DNA of 64,000 nucleotides from Bacteroidales bacterium (lineage in GTDB: Bacteria; Bacteroidota; Bacteroidia; Bacteroidales; UBA932). The notes beneath the pieces are model-generated. The model searched no databases. It was given only the letters and a program-made list of their open reading frames with translations, and was not told the origin of the DNA. The stretch lies in NCBI GenBank assembly GCA_017630155.1, contig JAGBVU010000006.1:1-64000 (forward strand). Reading direction: 5' to 3'. The position numbers and the translations under genes are program-made. Below, in pieces: positions 8,009 through 17,602 of the stretch. Numbering within the stretch: position 1 is the stretch's first letter; each line of letters starts with the position of its first letter.

Positions 8009-10049
8009 CCAGAATAACAACAAAAAACCACTAAATGAAAAGAGGCCACAACCCAAGAGGCCTCAGAACGCAAATAACAAAAAAGGTCCCAGGTTCAACT
8101 TTATGTGGATCTACTTTTTTGTTATTCTCGCCCTCGGTTTTGTGTTCAGGATGTACGGCTCTGCCGACCCTGTGAAGACTGAGTGGCTCACAGTGAAGGA
8201 GCAGATGATTCCTGGCGGTGATGTGGAGAAGATTACTTACATCTCGAACCTGCAGAGGGCAGAGGTGTATATCCAGAAGGACAGCCTCTCAAAATATGTA
8301 AACAAATATTTCGGTGGGAGGGAACCATCTGTGGGTCCTCACTTCTTTTTCCTCGTCTCTCCAAACTTCAACGCTGAAGAGAATTTTGAGGAGGCACGCA
8401 TGTCACTCCCTGTGGAGCAGAGATTTGTCCTCACCACTGAAACAAGAGAGAACTATTTCGGGAAGCTGCTTGAATGGTTCATCTTTCCTCTATTGATTTT
8501 CGGTATCCTTTGGTTTATCATGTTCCGCCCTATGCAGAAGGGGATGGGCGGTGGCCAGGGTGGTGGCGGCGGTATCTTCAGTGTGGGGAAATCTCAGGCC
8601 AAACTTTATGAAAAAGAGAACAATGTAAAAGTGACATTTAAGGATGTGGCAGGTCTGGAAGAGGCGAAGGTGGAGGTTATGGAGATAGTGGACTTCCTCA
8701 AGAATCCTAAGAAATATACCGCTCTTGGCGGTAAGATCCCTAAGGGTGCTCTCCTTGTAGGCCCTCCTGGTACAGGTAAGACCCTTCTTGCAAAAGCTGT
8801 GGCAGGTGAAGCAGATGTGCCATTCTTCTCCATCTCAGGTTCAGATTTTGTGGAGATGTTCGTAGGTGTAGGTGCTTCCAGAGTGAGGGACCTCTTCCGT
8901 CAGGCAAAAGAGAAAGCACCTTGTATCGTATTTATCGACGAGATCGATGCAGTAGGTCGTGCCCGTAGCAAGAATGTAGGCTTTTCGTCAAATGACGAAC
9001 GCGAGAACACCCTCAACCAGCTCCTTACAGAGATGGACGGCTTCGGTACCAACTCAGGTGTCATCATCCTGGCTGCAACAAACCGTGCTGATATTCTCGA
9101 CAAGGCACTTATGCGTGCTGGCCGCTTTGACAGGCAGATTCACGTGGATCTTCCTGAGCTTAAGGAGAGGGAGGCTATTTTCAATGTACACCTCCGCAAT
9201 CTGAAACTCGTGGAGGGATTTGAGATAGGATTCCTTGCCAAACAGACTCCAGGCTTCTCGGGAGCAGACATCGCCAATGTTTGCAATGAAGCTGCCCTTA
9301 TCGCGGCACGTAAGGATAAAAAAGCCATCGACAAACAGGACTTCCTTGATGCCATCGACAGGATTATTGGCGGTCTTGAGCGCAGGAGCAAGATAATCAC
9401 TGCCCATGAGAAGAAGACCATCGCATATCACGAGGCTGGTCACGCGACAGTAAGCTGGATGCTCCCCAATGCAAATCCACTGCTTAAAGTCACCATTATC
9501 CCTCGCGGCAGGGCACTTGGAGCTGCATGGTATCTACCCGAGGAGAGGCAGATTACCACTACTGAGCAGATGATGGATGAGATGGCTGCAACACTCGGTG
9601 GTAGGGCTGCAGAGGAGATAATCAACGGGAAAATCTCTACCGGTGCTCTCAGCGACCTGGAAAAAGTGACCAAGCAGTCATATGCTATGGTAACATACTA
9701 CGGTATGAGCGAGAAGGTGGGTCATCTTTCATACTATGATTCAACCGGTGGCAACGGCTACAGTTTTGACAAGCCATACAGCCAGAAGACAGCCGAGCTT
9801 ATTGATAATGAGGTTAAACAATTTATCGACCAGGCTCACGAAAAAGCTTTGGAAGTGCTTCGCAACAATATGGAAGGCTTCACCCAGTTGGCAGAACTGC
9901 TCCTTGAAAGGGAGGTAATCTTCTCTGAAGATTTGGAGAAGATCTTCGGTCCCCGTGCTCCGAAAGATGGTGCAGCACCTGCAGAGGAGGCTCAGTCAGA
10001 GGCTGGTGCATTGCCAGAGGCAAAACCTGAAGAAACAGTTAACGCATAA
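7998..10049 (+). CDS. ftsH: ATP-dependent zinc metalloprotease FtsH
   Basis: FtsH is a membrane-anchored AAA+ protease that degrades misfolded membrane proteins and regulatory targets. The 683-residue protein has a basic N-terminus (KK/RP-rich, about residues 8-30), a first membrane segment (about 34-52), an extracytoplasmic domain and a second membrane segment (about 155-173). Then come Walker A GPPGTGKT (255-262), Walker B FIDEIDA, the second region of homology ending RAGRFDRQI, and the zinc site HEAGH (478-482). The C-terminus is an Ala/Glu/Pro-rich tail. cdsA follows 5 bp later. Confidence 0.97.
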   Translation: MTTNQNNNKKPLNEKRPQPKRPQNANNKKGPRFNFMWIYFFVILALGFVFRMYGSADPVKTEWLTVKEQMIPGGDVEKITYISNLQRAEVYIQKDSLSKYVNKYFGGREPSVGPHFFFLVSPNFNAEENFEEARMSLPVEQRFVLTTETRENYFGKLLEWFIFPLLIFGILWFIMFRPMQKGMGGGQGGGGGIFSVGKSQAKLYEKENNVKVTFKDVAGLEEAKVEVMEIVDFLKNPKKYTALGGKIPKGALLVGPPGTGKTLLAKAVAGEADVPFFSISGSDFVEMFVGVGASRVRDLFRQAKEKAPCIVFIDEIDAVGRARSKNVGFSSNDERENTLNQLLTEMDGFGTNSGVIILAATNRADILDKALMRAGRFDRQIHVDLPELKEREAIFNVHLRNLKLVEGFEIGFLAKQTPGFSGADIANVCNEAALIAARKDKKAIDKQDFLDAIDRIIGGLERRSKIITAHEKKTIAYHEAGHATVSWMLPNANPLLKVTIIPRGRALGAAWYLPEERQITTTEQMMDEMAATLGGRAAEEIINGKISTGALSDLEKVTKQSYAMVTYYGMSEKVGHLSYYDSTGGNGYSFDKPYSQKTAELIDNEVKQFIDQAHEKALEVLRNNMEGFTQLAELLLEREVIFSEDLEKIFGPRAPKDGAAPAEEAQSEAGALPEAKPEETVNA

Positions 10050-10054
10050 CCTAT

Positions 10055-10879
10055 ATGAAAAGCTTTATAACCAGAACTATAAGTGCAATATTTTTTGCAG
10101 CAATAATGCTAGGGGGTCTTCTATGGTCCCCTCTTGCTTTTTGTGGAGTCTTTGGATTCATCATCGTGGTGATGATGTATGAGTATCTCCATATCACCCT
10201 TGGTAAAAAACTTTGCCTTGGGCAGTGGCTCTCCATTATCAGCGGTCTGCTCCTTTTTACAGGGGTATTCTCTGTGAGATATTTCTCTCTCAATCCAGGT
10301 GTGCTAATGGCAGTAGCACTCCCTGTCTCACTGATACTTATCACACTTCTATGGAAAAAGGAGAACTACACCCTTTACCCGTACCTGTTGAGCTCCATAG
10401 TGTATATTGCATTGCCTTTTACCCTATTGAATCTCCTTGCATTTGACTATGCAGGCCGTTTCAACGGAGTGATAGTATTGGCCCTCTTCATCATCCTGTG
10501 GGCTTCAGATGTGGGAGCATATATTTTCGGAATGCTTTTCGGACAGAAAAACGGGCACAAGCTATTCCCATCAATCTCTCCTAAAAAATCGTGGGAAGGG
10601 TATATCGGCAGCCTTTTCGTGAGTGCAGTCGTGGGTTTCTACCTCTCTAAATTCGATTTGCTCCCATTCAGATTTGCACCTTCCATCATCCTGGCAGTGA
10701 TAATCAATGTATTTGCAACACTTGGAGACCTGGTGGAATCGCAGCTGAAAAGGCAGTTTGATGTGAAGGATTCTGGCAAGATAATGCCTGGTCACGGAGG
10801 TCTGCTTGACAGATTTGATGGTGCCCTGATTGCATTTCCGGTAGCAATTGCCTATATTTACATCTTCGGACTAATCTAA
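10055..10879 (+). CDS. cdsA: Phosphatidate cytidylyltransferase (CDP-diacylglycerol synthase)
   Basis: CdsA makes CDP-diacylglycerol from phosphatidic acid and CTP, the branch point of bacterial phospholipid synthesis. The 274-residue protein has about eight membrane segments and ends with the family signature, visible as KRQFDVKDSGKIMPGHGG followed by LLDRFDGA, which carries the metal-binding Asp residues. Its neighbour psd, 8 bp downstream, acts later in the phosphatidylethanolamine branch, so the pair is a functional lipid unit inside the larger run. Confidence 0.95.
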   Translation: MKSFITRTISAIFFAAIMLGGLLWSPLAFCGVFGFIIVVMMYEYLHITLGKKLCLGQWLSIISGLLLFTGVFSVRYFSLNPGVLMAVALPVSLILITLLWKKENYTLYPYLLSSIVYIALPFTLLNLLAFDYAGRFNGVIVLALFIILWASDVGAYIFGMLFGQKNGHKLFPSISPKKSWEGYIGSLFVSAVVGFYLSKFDLLPFRFAPSIILAVIINVFATLGDLVESQLKRQFDVKDSGKIMPGHGGLLDRFDGALIAFPVAIAYIYIFGLI

Positions 10880-10887
10880 CCTAAACT

Positions 10888-11544
10888 ATGAAAGTACACA
10901 AAGAGGGTTACAAAACCATATTCATAACACTTGCACTTGCCATAATGTTCTCCATTGTGGCCCTTGATATTTTTGAATACACTATGTGGGCCTGGGTAGC
11001 AGTTGCCCTTTTTATAGGTTTCACAATATTCATCCTCTCGTTTTTCAGGGTACCCAAAAGGGTGGCCAATGGCAGCGGTACACTTGTAAGTGCACCTGCT
11101 GACGGTAAAATCGTTATAGTGGGAGAGGTGGAAGAGCCAGAGTATTTTAAGGGAAAAAGGATTCAGGTCTCAGTGTTCATGTCATTCTTCAATGTTCACG
11201 TAAACTGGTTCCCTATTAGCGGAGAGGTGGTTCATTACAAATATCATCCCGGCAAATATGTGGCAGCCTTCTACCCCAAGTCATCAGAGAAAAACGAAAG
11301 GACTACCATCGTTATCCGTAATGAAAACGGCACAGAGATTCTGACCAGACAGATCGCAGGACTTGTTGCAAGAAGGGTGGTATGCTACGCCCAGAAGGGT
11401 AAAATGGTGGAGGCCGGAGGCCCTGAAGGTTTCATCAAATTCGGCTCCCGTGCAGATATTTTCCTCCCACTTGATGCTAAAATCAATGTAAAAGTGGGAG
11501 ACAAAGTGGTAGGTTCAGAATCTATCATTGCAGAAATCAAATAG
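10888..11544 (+). CDS. psd: Phosphatidylserine decarboxylase proenzyme, short form
   Basis: Psd converts phosphatidylserine to phosphatidylethanolamine using a pyruvoyl group created by self-cleavage. The 218-residue protein is the short type, with two N-terminal membrane segments (about residues 10-28 and 32-50). The conserved core includes SAPADGKI, VFMSFFNVHVNWFPISG and the C-terminal motif IKFGSRADIFLP. The Gly-Ser of FGSR is the expected cleavage site that yields the pyruvoyl-bearing alpha chain. The phosphatidylserine synthase gene is not in this window. Confidence 0.95.
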   Translation: MKVHKEGYKTIFITLALAIMFSIVALDIFEYTMWAWVAVALFIGFTIFILSFFRVPKRVANGSGTLVSAPADGKIVIVGEVEEPEYFKGKRIQVSVFMSFFNVHVNWFPISGEVVHYKYHPGKYVAAFYPKSSEKNERTTIVIRNENGTEILTRQIAGLVARRVVCYAQKGKMVEAGGPEGFIKFGSRADIFLPLDAKINVKVGDKVVGSESIIAEIK

Positions 11545-11565
11545 TAACAAATAAAAAGAGACAAT

Positions 11566-12918
11566 ATGAAACAATACATCGCTGAAAACCAGGAAAGATT
11601 CCTTAATGAACTGTTCGGACTGCTCAGAATCCCATCTGTCAGCAGCCAGTCAGCCCACAAAGAAGATATGGTAACTTGTGCACACAAACTTGTGGAGCTC
11701 TTGTTGGCCGCAGGTGCAGATACTGCTCAGGTGTACCCAACCAAAGGTCACCCTGTAGTATTCGGCGAGAAACGTTTCGATCCCAACAGACCTACCATCC
11801 TGGTATACGGACACTATGATGTTCAGCCTGTAGATCCTATCGAACTATGGAAATCAAACCCATACGAGCCTGAAATCCGTGACGGTGCCATCTATGCACG
11901 TGGTGCCAATGATGATAAGGGGCAGCTTTTCATGCACCTTAAAGCATTTGAATATCTGGTTAGGAAAGGGCTTGTGAACCACAATATCAAATTCATCCTT
12001 GAAGGTGAAGAGGAGATCGGATCTCCAAGTCTTGCAGAGTGGGCAAAAGAGCATAAGGATATGCTTGCATGCGACATCATGCTTGTATCGGACACCACAA
12101 TGATAAGCGAGAAAGTTCCATCTATCAACTGCGGTATGAGAGGCCTTGCTTATGTGGAGGTGGAGGTGACAGGCCCTAACAAAGACCTTCACTCTGGCCA
12201 CTATGGCGGTGCTGTAGTGAACCCTATCAATGCCCTTTGCAAGATGATAGACCAGCTTATCGATGATAAAGGTCATATCACTATCAAAGGTTTCTATGAC
12301 GATGTAGTGGAGCTTTCTGCTGAAGACAGGGCAATGCTTGCACGTGCCCCTTACAACGAAGAGGAGTACAAAGAGTTCCTGGATATCGATGCAGTAGCTG
12401 GTGAAGAGGGGTACACCACAATGGAGCGTACAGGTATCCGCCCTTGCCTGGATGTAAACGGCATCTGGGGCGGTTTCATAGGTGAGGGTTCAAAAACTGT
12501 CCTACCATCTGTAGCGCACGCCAAGATATCGATGAGACTTGTCCCTAATCAGGATTGCAACAAGATTGCGAAGCTGTTCGAGGAGCACTTCATGTCTATC
12601 GCACCTGCAGGTGTAAGGGTGAAAGTGACCCCACACCATGGTGGCAACGGCTTCCTTATCCCTATCTCATCTCCTGCTTACAAGGCTGCAGCCAAAGCTA
12701 TGGAGGAGGTTTACGGCATTGAGCCTGTACCAAGCCGCGGCGGTGGATCAATTCCTATCCTTGCAGATATGCAGCAGATCCTTAAGGCAGATCCTCTATT
12801 GATGGGCTTCGGTCTTGAGAGAGATACCATCCACTCTCCAAACGAGAGCTACCTCCTTTCACAGCTCTGGAGAGGTATGGAATCGATTGCATTGTTCTAC
12901 AAATACTTTGACAAATAA
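11566..12918 (+). CDS. M20-family dipeptidase
   Basis: The 450-residue protein is a di-zinc M20 peptidase of the carnosinase/dipeptidase type. Metal-binding and catalytic residues sit in LVYGHYDVQPVDP (His, Asp), ARGANDDKGQ (bridging Asp), EGEEEIGS (general-base Glu and a Glu ligand), VSDTTM (Asp) and DTIHSPNES (His near the C-terminus). A lid or dimerisation domain spans about residues 185-300, with HSGHYGGAVVNP at its start. There is no signal peptide, so it probably cleaves dipeptides in the cytoplasm. It sits in the rsfS-DUF486 run, 21 bp after psd and 12 bp before pyrF. The exact substrate is not predictable. Confidence 0.9.
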   Translation: MKQYIAENQERFLNELFGLLRIPSVSSQSAHKEDMVTCAHKLVELLLAAGADTAQVYPTKGHPVVFGEKRFDPNRPTILVYGHYDVQPVDPIELWKSNPYEPEIRDGAIYARGANDDKGQLFMHLKAFEYLVRKGLVNHNIKFILEGEEEIGSPSLAEWAKEHKDMLACDIMLVSDTTMISEKVPSINCGMRGLAYVEVEVTGPNKDLHSGHYGGAVVNPINALCKMIDQLIDDKGHITIKGFYDDVVELSAEDRAMLARAPYNEEEYKEFLDIDAVAGEEGYTTMERTGIRPCLDVNGIWGGFIGEGSKTVLPSVAHAKISMRLVPNQDCNKIAKLFEEHFMSIAPAGVRVKVTPHHGGNGFLIPISSPAYKAAAKAMEEVYGIEPVPSRGGGSIPILADMQQILKADPLLMGFGLERDTIHSPNESYLLSQLWRGMESIALFYKYFDK

Positions 12919-12930
12919 AATATCAGCATA

Positions 12931-13740
12931 ATGACTTACGAACAACTATATTCCCAAATACAGAAGAAGAACAGCTGTCTGTGCGTAGGACTTGATACAG
13001 ACCTCAAGAAAATCCCACAGCATCTTCTCTCAATGGAGAACCCTATCTTTGAGTTCAATAAAGCGATTGTTGACGCCACTGCACCCTATTGCGTGGCATA
13101 CAAACCAAATATTGCCTTCTATGAGGCAGAGGGTGTGTCTGGATGGCAGCAGCTTGAGATGACTGTCGCATACATACGTCAGAACTATCCTGAGATGTTC
13201 ATCATCGCAGATGCCAAGAGGGGTGACATCGGTAATACTGCTGCACTTTACGCCAAAGCGTTCTTCGAGAAGATGGATTTTGATGCTGTTACACTTGCCC
13301 CTTATATGGGCAGGGATGCCATCAAGCCGTTCCTTGAGTACGAAGGGAAATGGGTAATAGTATTGGCCCTTACTTCTAACCCTTCTGCAGAAGATTTTGA
13401 AACCAAGGTTCTTGAAGACGGACGTCCTCTGTTCAGAGAGGTAATCGAAAATATGAACGATATCGTTCCTGAGTCACACCAGAGGGTGATGTATGTGGTG
13501 GGTGCTACCCGTGCAGAGAAACTTGCCGAAATCAGAGAGTTCTGTCCAAAACACTTCTATCTCGTTCCGGGTGTAGGTGCACAGGGCGGTTCGGCTGAAG
13601 AGGTTCTCAAATATGGAAGCAACGACGCTTGCGGTGTCCTTATCAACTCTTCACGTGCCATCATCTATGCATCAAAAGGTGAAGACTTCGCAGAGGCTGC
13701 AGCCAAGGCAGCACAAGAGAGCGGATGTAACTGGAGGTAG
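12931..13740 (+). CDS. pyrF: Orotidine 5'-phosphate decarboxylase, type 2
   Basis: PyrF carries out the last step of UMP synthesis, decarboxylating orotidine monophosphate. The 269-residue length and the motif [13 protein letters not shown] identify the longer type 2 enzymes; the Asp-x-Lys-x-x-Asp residues are the catalytic set. The N-terminal LCVGLDTDL strand and the C-terminal VPGVGAQGG phosphate-binding loop complete the barrel. No other pyrimidine gene is adjacent; it shares the run with lipid and peptidase genes. Confidence 0.95.
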   Translation: MTYEQLYSQIQKKNSCLCVGLDTDLKKIPQHLLSMENPIFEFNKAIVDATAPYCVAYKPNIAFYEAEGVSGWQQLEMTVAYIRQNYPEMFIIADAKRGDIGNTAALYAKAFFEKMDFDAVTLAPYMGRDAIKPFLEYEGKWVIVLALTSNPSAEDFETKVLEDGRPLFREVIENMNDIVPESHQRVMYVVGATRAEKLAEIREFCPKHFYLVPGVGAQGGSAEEVLKYGSNDACGVLINSSRAIIYASKGEDFAEAAAKAAQESGCNWR

Positions 13741-13751
13741 TTTTCTGCAGT

Positions 13752-14123
13752 ATGGGAAGAGCAATATTTACAATTCTCCTTCTGGTGGCCTCCAATGTCT
13801 TTATGACACTTGCCTGGTACGGTCACCTCAAGTTGGCTGAATATAAATGGTTCAGCTCACTTCCACTTATCGGTGTGATAGCGATAAGCTGGATCATAGC
13901 ATTCTTTGAATACTGTCTTCAGGTACCAGCCAACAGAATGGGATTTATCGGTACAGGTGGTCCCTTCTCGCTCATGCAGCTTAAGGTCATTCAGGAGGTG
14001 ATAACCCTCACCGTCTTTGTCATCTTCAGCCTGGCAGTATTTAAAAATGAGCAATTCCGCCTCAATCACCTTATAGGCTTTGTTTTTCTGGTCCTGGCGG
14101 TTTACTTTATGTTCAAGAAATAA
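13752..14123 (+). CDS. DUF486 (DMT-like) membrane protein
   Basis: The 123-residue protein has four membrane segments and matches DUF486, a small family related to drug/metabolite transporters. Characteristic stretches are NVFMTLAWYGHLK, AFFEYCLQVPANR and the closing NHLIGFVFLVLAVYFMFKK. It probably acts as a dimer, as four-helix DMT proteins do, but no substrate is known. It closes the run that started at rsfS, and a palindrome that could serve as a terminator begins 3 bp after its stop codon. Confidence 0.85.
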   Translation: MGRAIFTILLLVASNVFMTLAWYGHLKLAEYKWFSSLPLIGVIAISWIIAFFEYCLQVPANRMGFIGTGGPFSLMQLKVIQEVITLTVFVIFSLAVFKNEQFRLNHLIGFVFLVLAVYFMFKK

Positions 14124-14125
14124 TT

Positions 14126-14310
14126 AATTGGGGGCGGAATGATGATTTCTGCCCCCAATTCGTTAATAATCTTTCCTGACGGGGGTAAAAGTGCCTGTTT
14201 CGCCCCCGATTACCATCGGCGAACACTATTCCGGGGCAGAAAGGCCGTTTTCGCCCCCGATTACCATCCGCGAGCACCATTCCGGGGCAGAATGACTTGT
14301 TTTGCCCCCG
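14126..14310. repeat. REP-like palindrome array next to the RAYT gene (four units)
   Basis: Unit 1 is a perfect 10-bp inverted repeat, AATTGGGGGC (14126-14135)/GCCCCCAATT (14151-14160). Units 2-4 start at about 14180, 14232 and 14283, spaced 51-52 bp, with CGGGGG or CGGGGC left arms and GCCCCCG or CCCCCG right arms. Their loops resemble AGAAAGGCCGTTTTC, and they are joined by a 23-nt spacer of the form ATTACCATCsGCGArCACyATTC. All units point the same way. Unit 1 may also end the upstream operon. Confidence 0.85.
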
Positions 14311-14334
14311 AGTGACACGATCGATATTGATGAG

Positions 14335-15249
14335 TTACTTTGACGTAAGTGGAAACATGCTGTTCACATCATAGCTATCCATCTTGAGAATTCTTGATAT
14401 CTGGCTATTGCTGGCATGGTAGTCAAAATGCATACACTTTGCTAACTCGTACTTGGCTTCGCTGTCCAACTTGGTCAGCGCAAATGTACCATACTTGTCA
14501 TGACTGATTTTTCTTAGAACAGAATACATCTCATTATCTGATAAGAATATAGTGTCGCCTATCAATTGTGCTACCTCTTTGTATGCTTCGACACCCTTCG
14601 TGACAGATGAAAAGTAGTCGTGAGCATTATAGAAAAGGCTTTCAGCTTCTTTTACATGGCAATAAGACAAAGGGGAAATATAATCTCCTTGCATAAAGTA
14701 GTGTGATGGACAATCAATGTCATGGCTATGGAACATGGATCTTTTGACTCTATAGGGTAGAGCGCTATATAGGCCATCTGGTGAGATTGGTGTATTGAAG
14801 TAGAACATATTGGCCCCCCAAGGATAGGTAAATGGGGTGTACTCTTTGTTTACTACATATCCGTTTCTGTTGATATATGCCACATTGAGTCTGAATTGAT
14901 TGGAGTCATCTATCTTTTTGAGGCTATATCCACTGGGATATACATCATAACCCTTATGATTATTGAGAATCTTGGCCAATCTGGATTGGTACGCATCAAA
15001 GAATTCCCTCACTATATCTGATTGGCCTGAAATGAGGTAGTGGTGGTGATTATTCATCAGCTGGAAGGTGTATAGGGTTACTTCCGGGTATTTTCCGGCA
15101 AAGTAGGCTGTCAGATTCATTCCCAATATAAAATCGTCCCTATCTCTGTAGATGTTGTCACTCTCTTTACCTGGTGTGTACAGGTGCCAGCATGGGCCGT
15201 TTTTCCGGCATATTTCATCAAACTTTCTCTCCATAATATCTCTCGTCAC
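14335..15249 (-). CDS. REP-associated tyrosine transposase (RAYT), HUH/Y1 family
   Basis: RAYTs are single-copy relatives of IS200/IS605 transposases thought to move or maintain REP palindromes. This 304-residue protein has the HUH metal-binding motif in QLMNNHHHYLIS (His68-x-His70). Tyr125 in VAYINRNGYVV corresponds to the catalytic Tyr of the RAYT block YIxxNPVxxG, followed by the aromatic YPWGANMFYF stretch. A C-terminal extension (about residues 200-304) ends in a helix-turn-helix-like segment near HASNSQISRILKMD. GC-rich palindromes begin 25 bp beyond its stop codon, the classic RAYT setting. By eye it is more AT-rich than its neighbours. Start is M1 or M6. Confidence 0.88.
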   Translation of the reverse strand: MTRDIMERKFDEICRKNGPCWHLYTPGKESDNIYRDRDDFILGMNLTAYFAGKYPEVTLYTFQLMNNHHHYLISGQSDIVREFFDAYQSRLAKILNNHKGYDVYPSGYSLKKIDDSNQFRLNVAYINRNGYVVNKEYTPFTYPWGANMFYFNTPISPDGLYSALPYRVKRSMFHSHDIDCPSHYFMQGDYISPLSYCHVKEAESLFYNAHDYFSSVTKGVEAYKEVAQLIGDTIFLSDNEMYSVLRKISHDKYGTFALTKLDSEAKYELAKCMHFDYHASNSQISRILKMDSYDVNSMFPLTSK

Positions 15250-15299
15250 TAATTTTCTGCAAAAATAAGCAATGAAAAATTACCGAGCTTGATGCTAAT

Positions 15300-15311
15300 C
15301 GCTTATAAGCG
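15300..15311. repeat. 12-bp perfect palindrome upstream of the RAYT gene
   Basis: CGCTTATAAGCG lies about 50 bp upstream of the RAYT start and about 60 bp upstream of the divergent lipoprotein gene. It could be an operator or a different palindromic element; nothing more can be said. Confidence 0.3.
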
Positions 15312-15372
15312 GATAAGTTGAAATAATGTGTCAAAATTATTATTAACTTTACCCGTTCTAATATTTCTACGT

Positions 15373-16251
15373 ATGAAAAGACTACTTCTTATCATTTCAG
15401 CCATCGTAGTAGCTATCGCTTGCCAGCCCAAATGTGATGATGCTAACTACCTTACATTCAAGAATGCCAAATGGGAAGTGACAAATATCGATAACGGTAT
15501 TACCCTCAAACAATACCACTTCCAGGGAGAGGAACAGATTTTTGAATCTTCACAATACATCAGCATCATCGAGATTGACACTAAAGCTGCAGCTACAGGA
15601 CGTTGGGCACTTGCCAATGATCCCGGTAAAATTACCCAGACCAGCAAATTTGCTGCAGACAGCAGTGCACTGGTAGCGATGAACGGCACATTCTACAATA
15701 TGAGTGTCCCTTACAACAGTGTCAGCTTCTTTAGAAAATATGGGGAGTTGTGCTATGAGTTTACCGAAAATATGGGCCAGAGGGACAATGGTGCCCTTGC
15801 AATCGGAGAGGATGGCCAGATATATCTTGTAGCTGCACCTGTAGATACTATAGGTATGGTTCTTGACAAGGAGTGGGCTATCAATATAGAAGAACCCCAC
15901 GTAATGGGTAGCGGTCCACTTCTTATGATGGATGGCAAGAATGCCTATCTTGATGAGAGTTCATTCAATACCAAACGCCACCCTAGAAGTGCCCTGGCTA
16001 CCAACTCAAAGAAGGTATTCCTCATCACAGTGGACGGACGTGCTCCCGGCGTAGCTGACGGTATGAGTCTTCCAGAACTTACCAAAATAATGCATTATGC
16101 CGGCGCAGTGAATGCACTCAATTTGGATGGTGGCGGATCCACTACCCTGTATGTTAAAGGTATAGGTATCGTAAACCACCCTTCTGACAATAAACAATTT
16201 GACAAAGAGGGTGAAAGATATGTAGTGAACTCACTCCTTTTCATCAAATAA
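15373..16251 (+). CDS. Phosphodiester glycosidase (NAGPA-domain) lipoprotein
   Basis: The start is placed at the ATG at 15373 because the protein then opens with a lipoprotein signal peptide, MKRLLLIISAIVVAIAC, with Cys17 as the lipidated residue. The rest of the 292-residue product matches the NAGPA/DUF2233 domain: AMNGTFYN near the middle, then TVDGRAPGVADGMSL and the hallmark NLDGGGSTT. Relatives hydrolyse sugar-phosphodiester bonds (the human enzyme uncovers mannose-6-phosphate) or act on exopolysaccharide. It is predicted to be membrane-anchored outside the cytoplasm. A metallophosphoesterase gene follows 19 bp later, suggesting a shared phospho-glycan or phosphodiester substrate; this is inference. 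Confidence 0.82.
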   Translation: MKRLLLIISAIVVAIACQPKCDDANYLTFKNAKWEVTNIDNGITLKQYHFQGEEQIFESSQYISIIEIDTKAAATGRWALANDPGKITQTSKFAADSSALVAMNGTFYNMSVPYNSVSFFRKYGELCYEFTENMGQRDNGALAIGEDGQIYLVAAPVDTIGMVLDKEWAINIEEPHVMGSGPLLMMDGKNAYLDESSFNTKRHPRSALATNSKKVFLITVDGRAPGVADGMSLPELTKIMHYAGAVNALNLDGGGSTTLYVKGIGIVNHPSDNKQFDKEGERYVVNSLLFIK

Positions 16252-16270
16252 TACCCCGCATATTTTTACT

Positions 16271-17554
16271 ATGAAAAACATCATATCCATAATTCTTGCA
16301 GCTGTCTTTATGGCAAGTTGCACAGATGGCATAGTAGTATCACATCAGGATAAAGCTGCATATACCATCACCACATCTCCAGCAGAGATTTGTGATACCC
16401 AGATGAATTTCAGTTGGGCCACAGACACTACTATCACCGAGGCCATACTTGAGGTGACACCTGTCAAAGACAGAAATTGGAAAAACTCCCTAAAAGAGAG
16501 TTTTCACGGGGCTCTGTGTACCACTTTTGACAGCGTCTACTCCAAGACCCACGACGGGAAAGATTTTTATGAGGATGCAGTGTTCAACAAATTCAATGCA
16601 AACATATCAGGTCTTGCCCCCGATACTCAGTATAAATATAGGATCATCACTACTGATACCAGCTCTGTCCACTATTTCCACACTGCAGGTGCCAAGAGAT
16701 GGGAAGCTTGCATTATATCAGACTTCCACGTATACTCCCCCATATATGGCAGAACACAGGCTGCAATGGATATGATATCTACAGTAGAGAACTACAAACC
16801 ATTTGACTGGATCCTCCACCTTGGAGATATCACAGCTTGGGGAGGGAGCTACACATTCTGGAAAGATCTTTATAAAGAGGCTCCATTCCACAAATATATG
16901 TGGGCCGGTGTAAATGGGAATCACGATAATATGACCCGTGGCTACCACAGAACTACAAATGAGTTCTTCCGTGATGCAGCGGCATATCCGCGTAATGGTT
17001 ACACCTCAGAAGAGGGTGTCTGCTACCATTTCCGCTATGGCGATGTCCTTTTCATAATGCTCAACAATGAGAATATGAAAGACAGCCTTGGCCTTGAAGC
17101 GGCTCAGCAATGGGTACGCCAGGTAGTGGCAGAGAACCCTGCCCCTTACAAAGTGGTGTGCGAGCACTACCAGTGGTTCTTTGGCAAAGATGGTAAGACC
17201 TCACAATATGGACGCTGGAGCGCCTTGTTCGACGAACTGGGGATTAATCTTGCCCTTGCAGGCAACAACCATATCTATGTAAGCACCCCTGCCCTTTATG
17301 ACGGAAAGACAACAGACGGCACAAAAGGGACAGTCTACATCCAGACCCCATCTTCAGACAATGAGCGAGGTGTGGAATATGACCCTCAGGCACCCCTTGC
17401 AGAGAACGATGACAAGATCAAGTTCCGCTGGAGTGAAGGTGGCAACACTGTAGGTGCAATGCATATGAAGGTGACCCCAGAAAAAATGACACTGGTACTC
17501 CTGGACCGCTATGGCAATGTTCTGGATACCAATTACGTATATCCTACCAGATAA
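16271..17554 (+). CDS. Exported metallophosphoesterase lipoprotein (purple acid phosphatase-like)
   Basis: The 427-residue protein begins with a lipoprotein signal (MKNIISIILAAVFMASC, Cys17). A beta-sandwich domain of the kind that precedes purple-acid-phosphatase-like enzymes follows (about residues 30-135). The metallophosphoesterase domain shows IISDFHVYS, HLGDITAWGG and VNGNHDN. The later ligand positions are VVCEHYQWFF and LAGNNHIYV; the second departs from the usual G-H-x-H because the first His is replaced by Asn, so metal binding may be altered. It is co-directional with its two neighbours (gaps 19 and 48 bp). Confidence 0.82.
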   Translation: MKNIISIILAAVFMASCTDGIVVSHQDKAAYTITTSPAEICDTQMNFSWATDTTITEAILEVTPVKDRNWKNSLKESFHGALCTTFDSVYSKTHDGKDFYEDAVFNKFNANISGLAPDTQYKYRIITTDTSSVHYFHTAGAKRWEACIISDFHVYSPIYGRTQAAMDMISTVENYKPFDWILHLGDITAWGGSYTFWKDLYKEAPFHKYMWAGVNGNHDNMTRGYHRTTNEFFRDAAAYPRNGYTSEEGVCYHFRYGDVLFIMLNNENMKDSLGLEAAQQWVRQVVAENPAPYKVVCEHYQWFFGKDGKTSQYGRWSALFDELGINLALAGNNHIYVSTPALYDGKTTDGTKGTVYIQTPSSDNERGVEYDPQAPLAENDDKIKFRWSEGGNTVGAMHMKVTPEKMTLVLLDRYGNVLDTNYVYPTR

Positions 17555-17602
17555 TAATTCAATATAAATTATATCAGTTCCAATTTTTAAATCAGAGAGA
17601 TT

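Noticed and set aside
14180..14310. CRISPR array
   Set aside because: The regular 51-52 bp period looks CRISPR-like, but the spacers are near-identical, the repeats are self-pairing hairpins, there are only 2-4 units and no cas genes are present.
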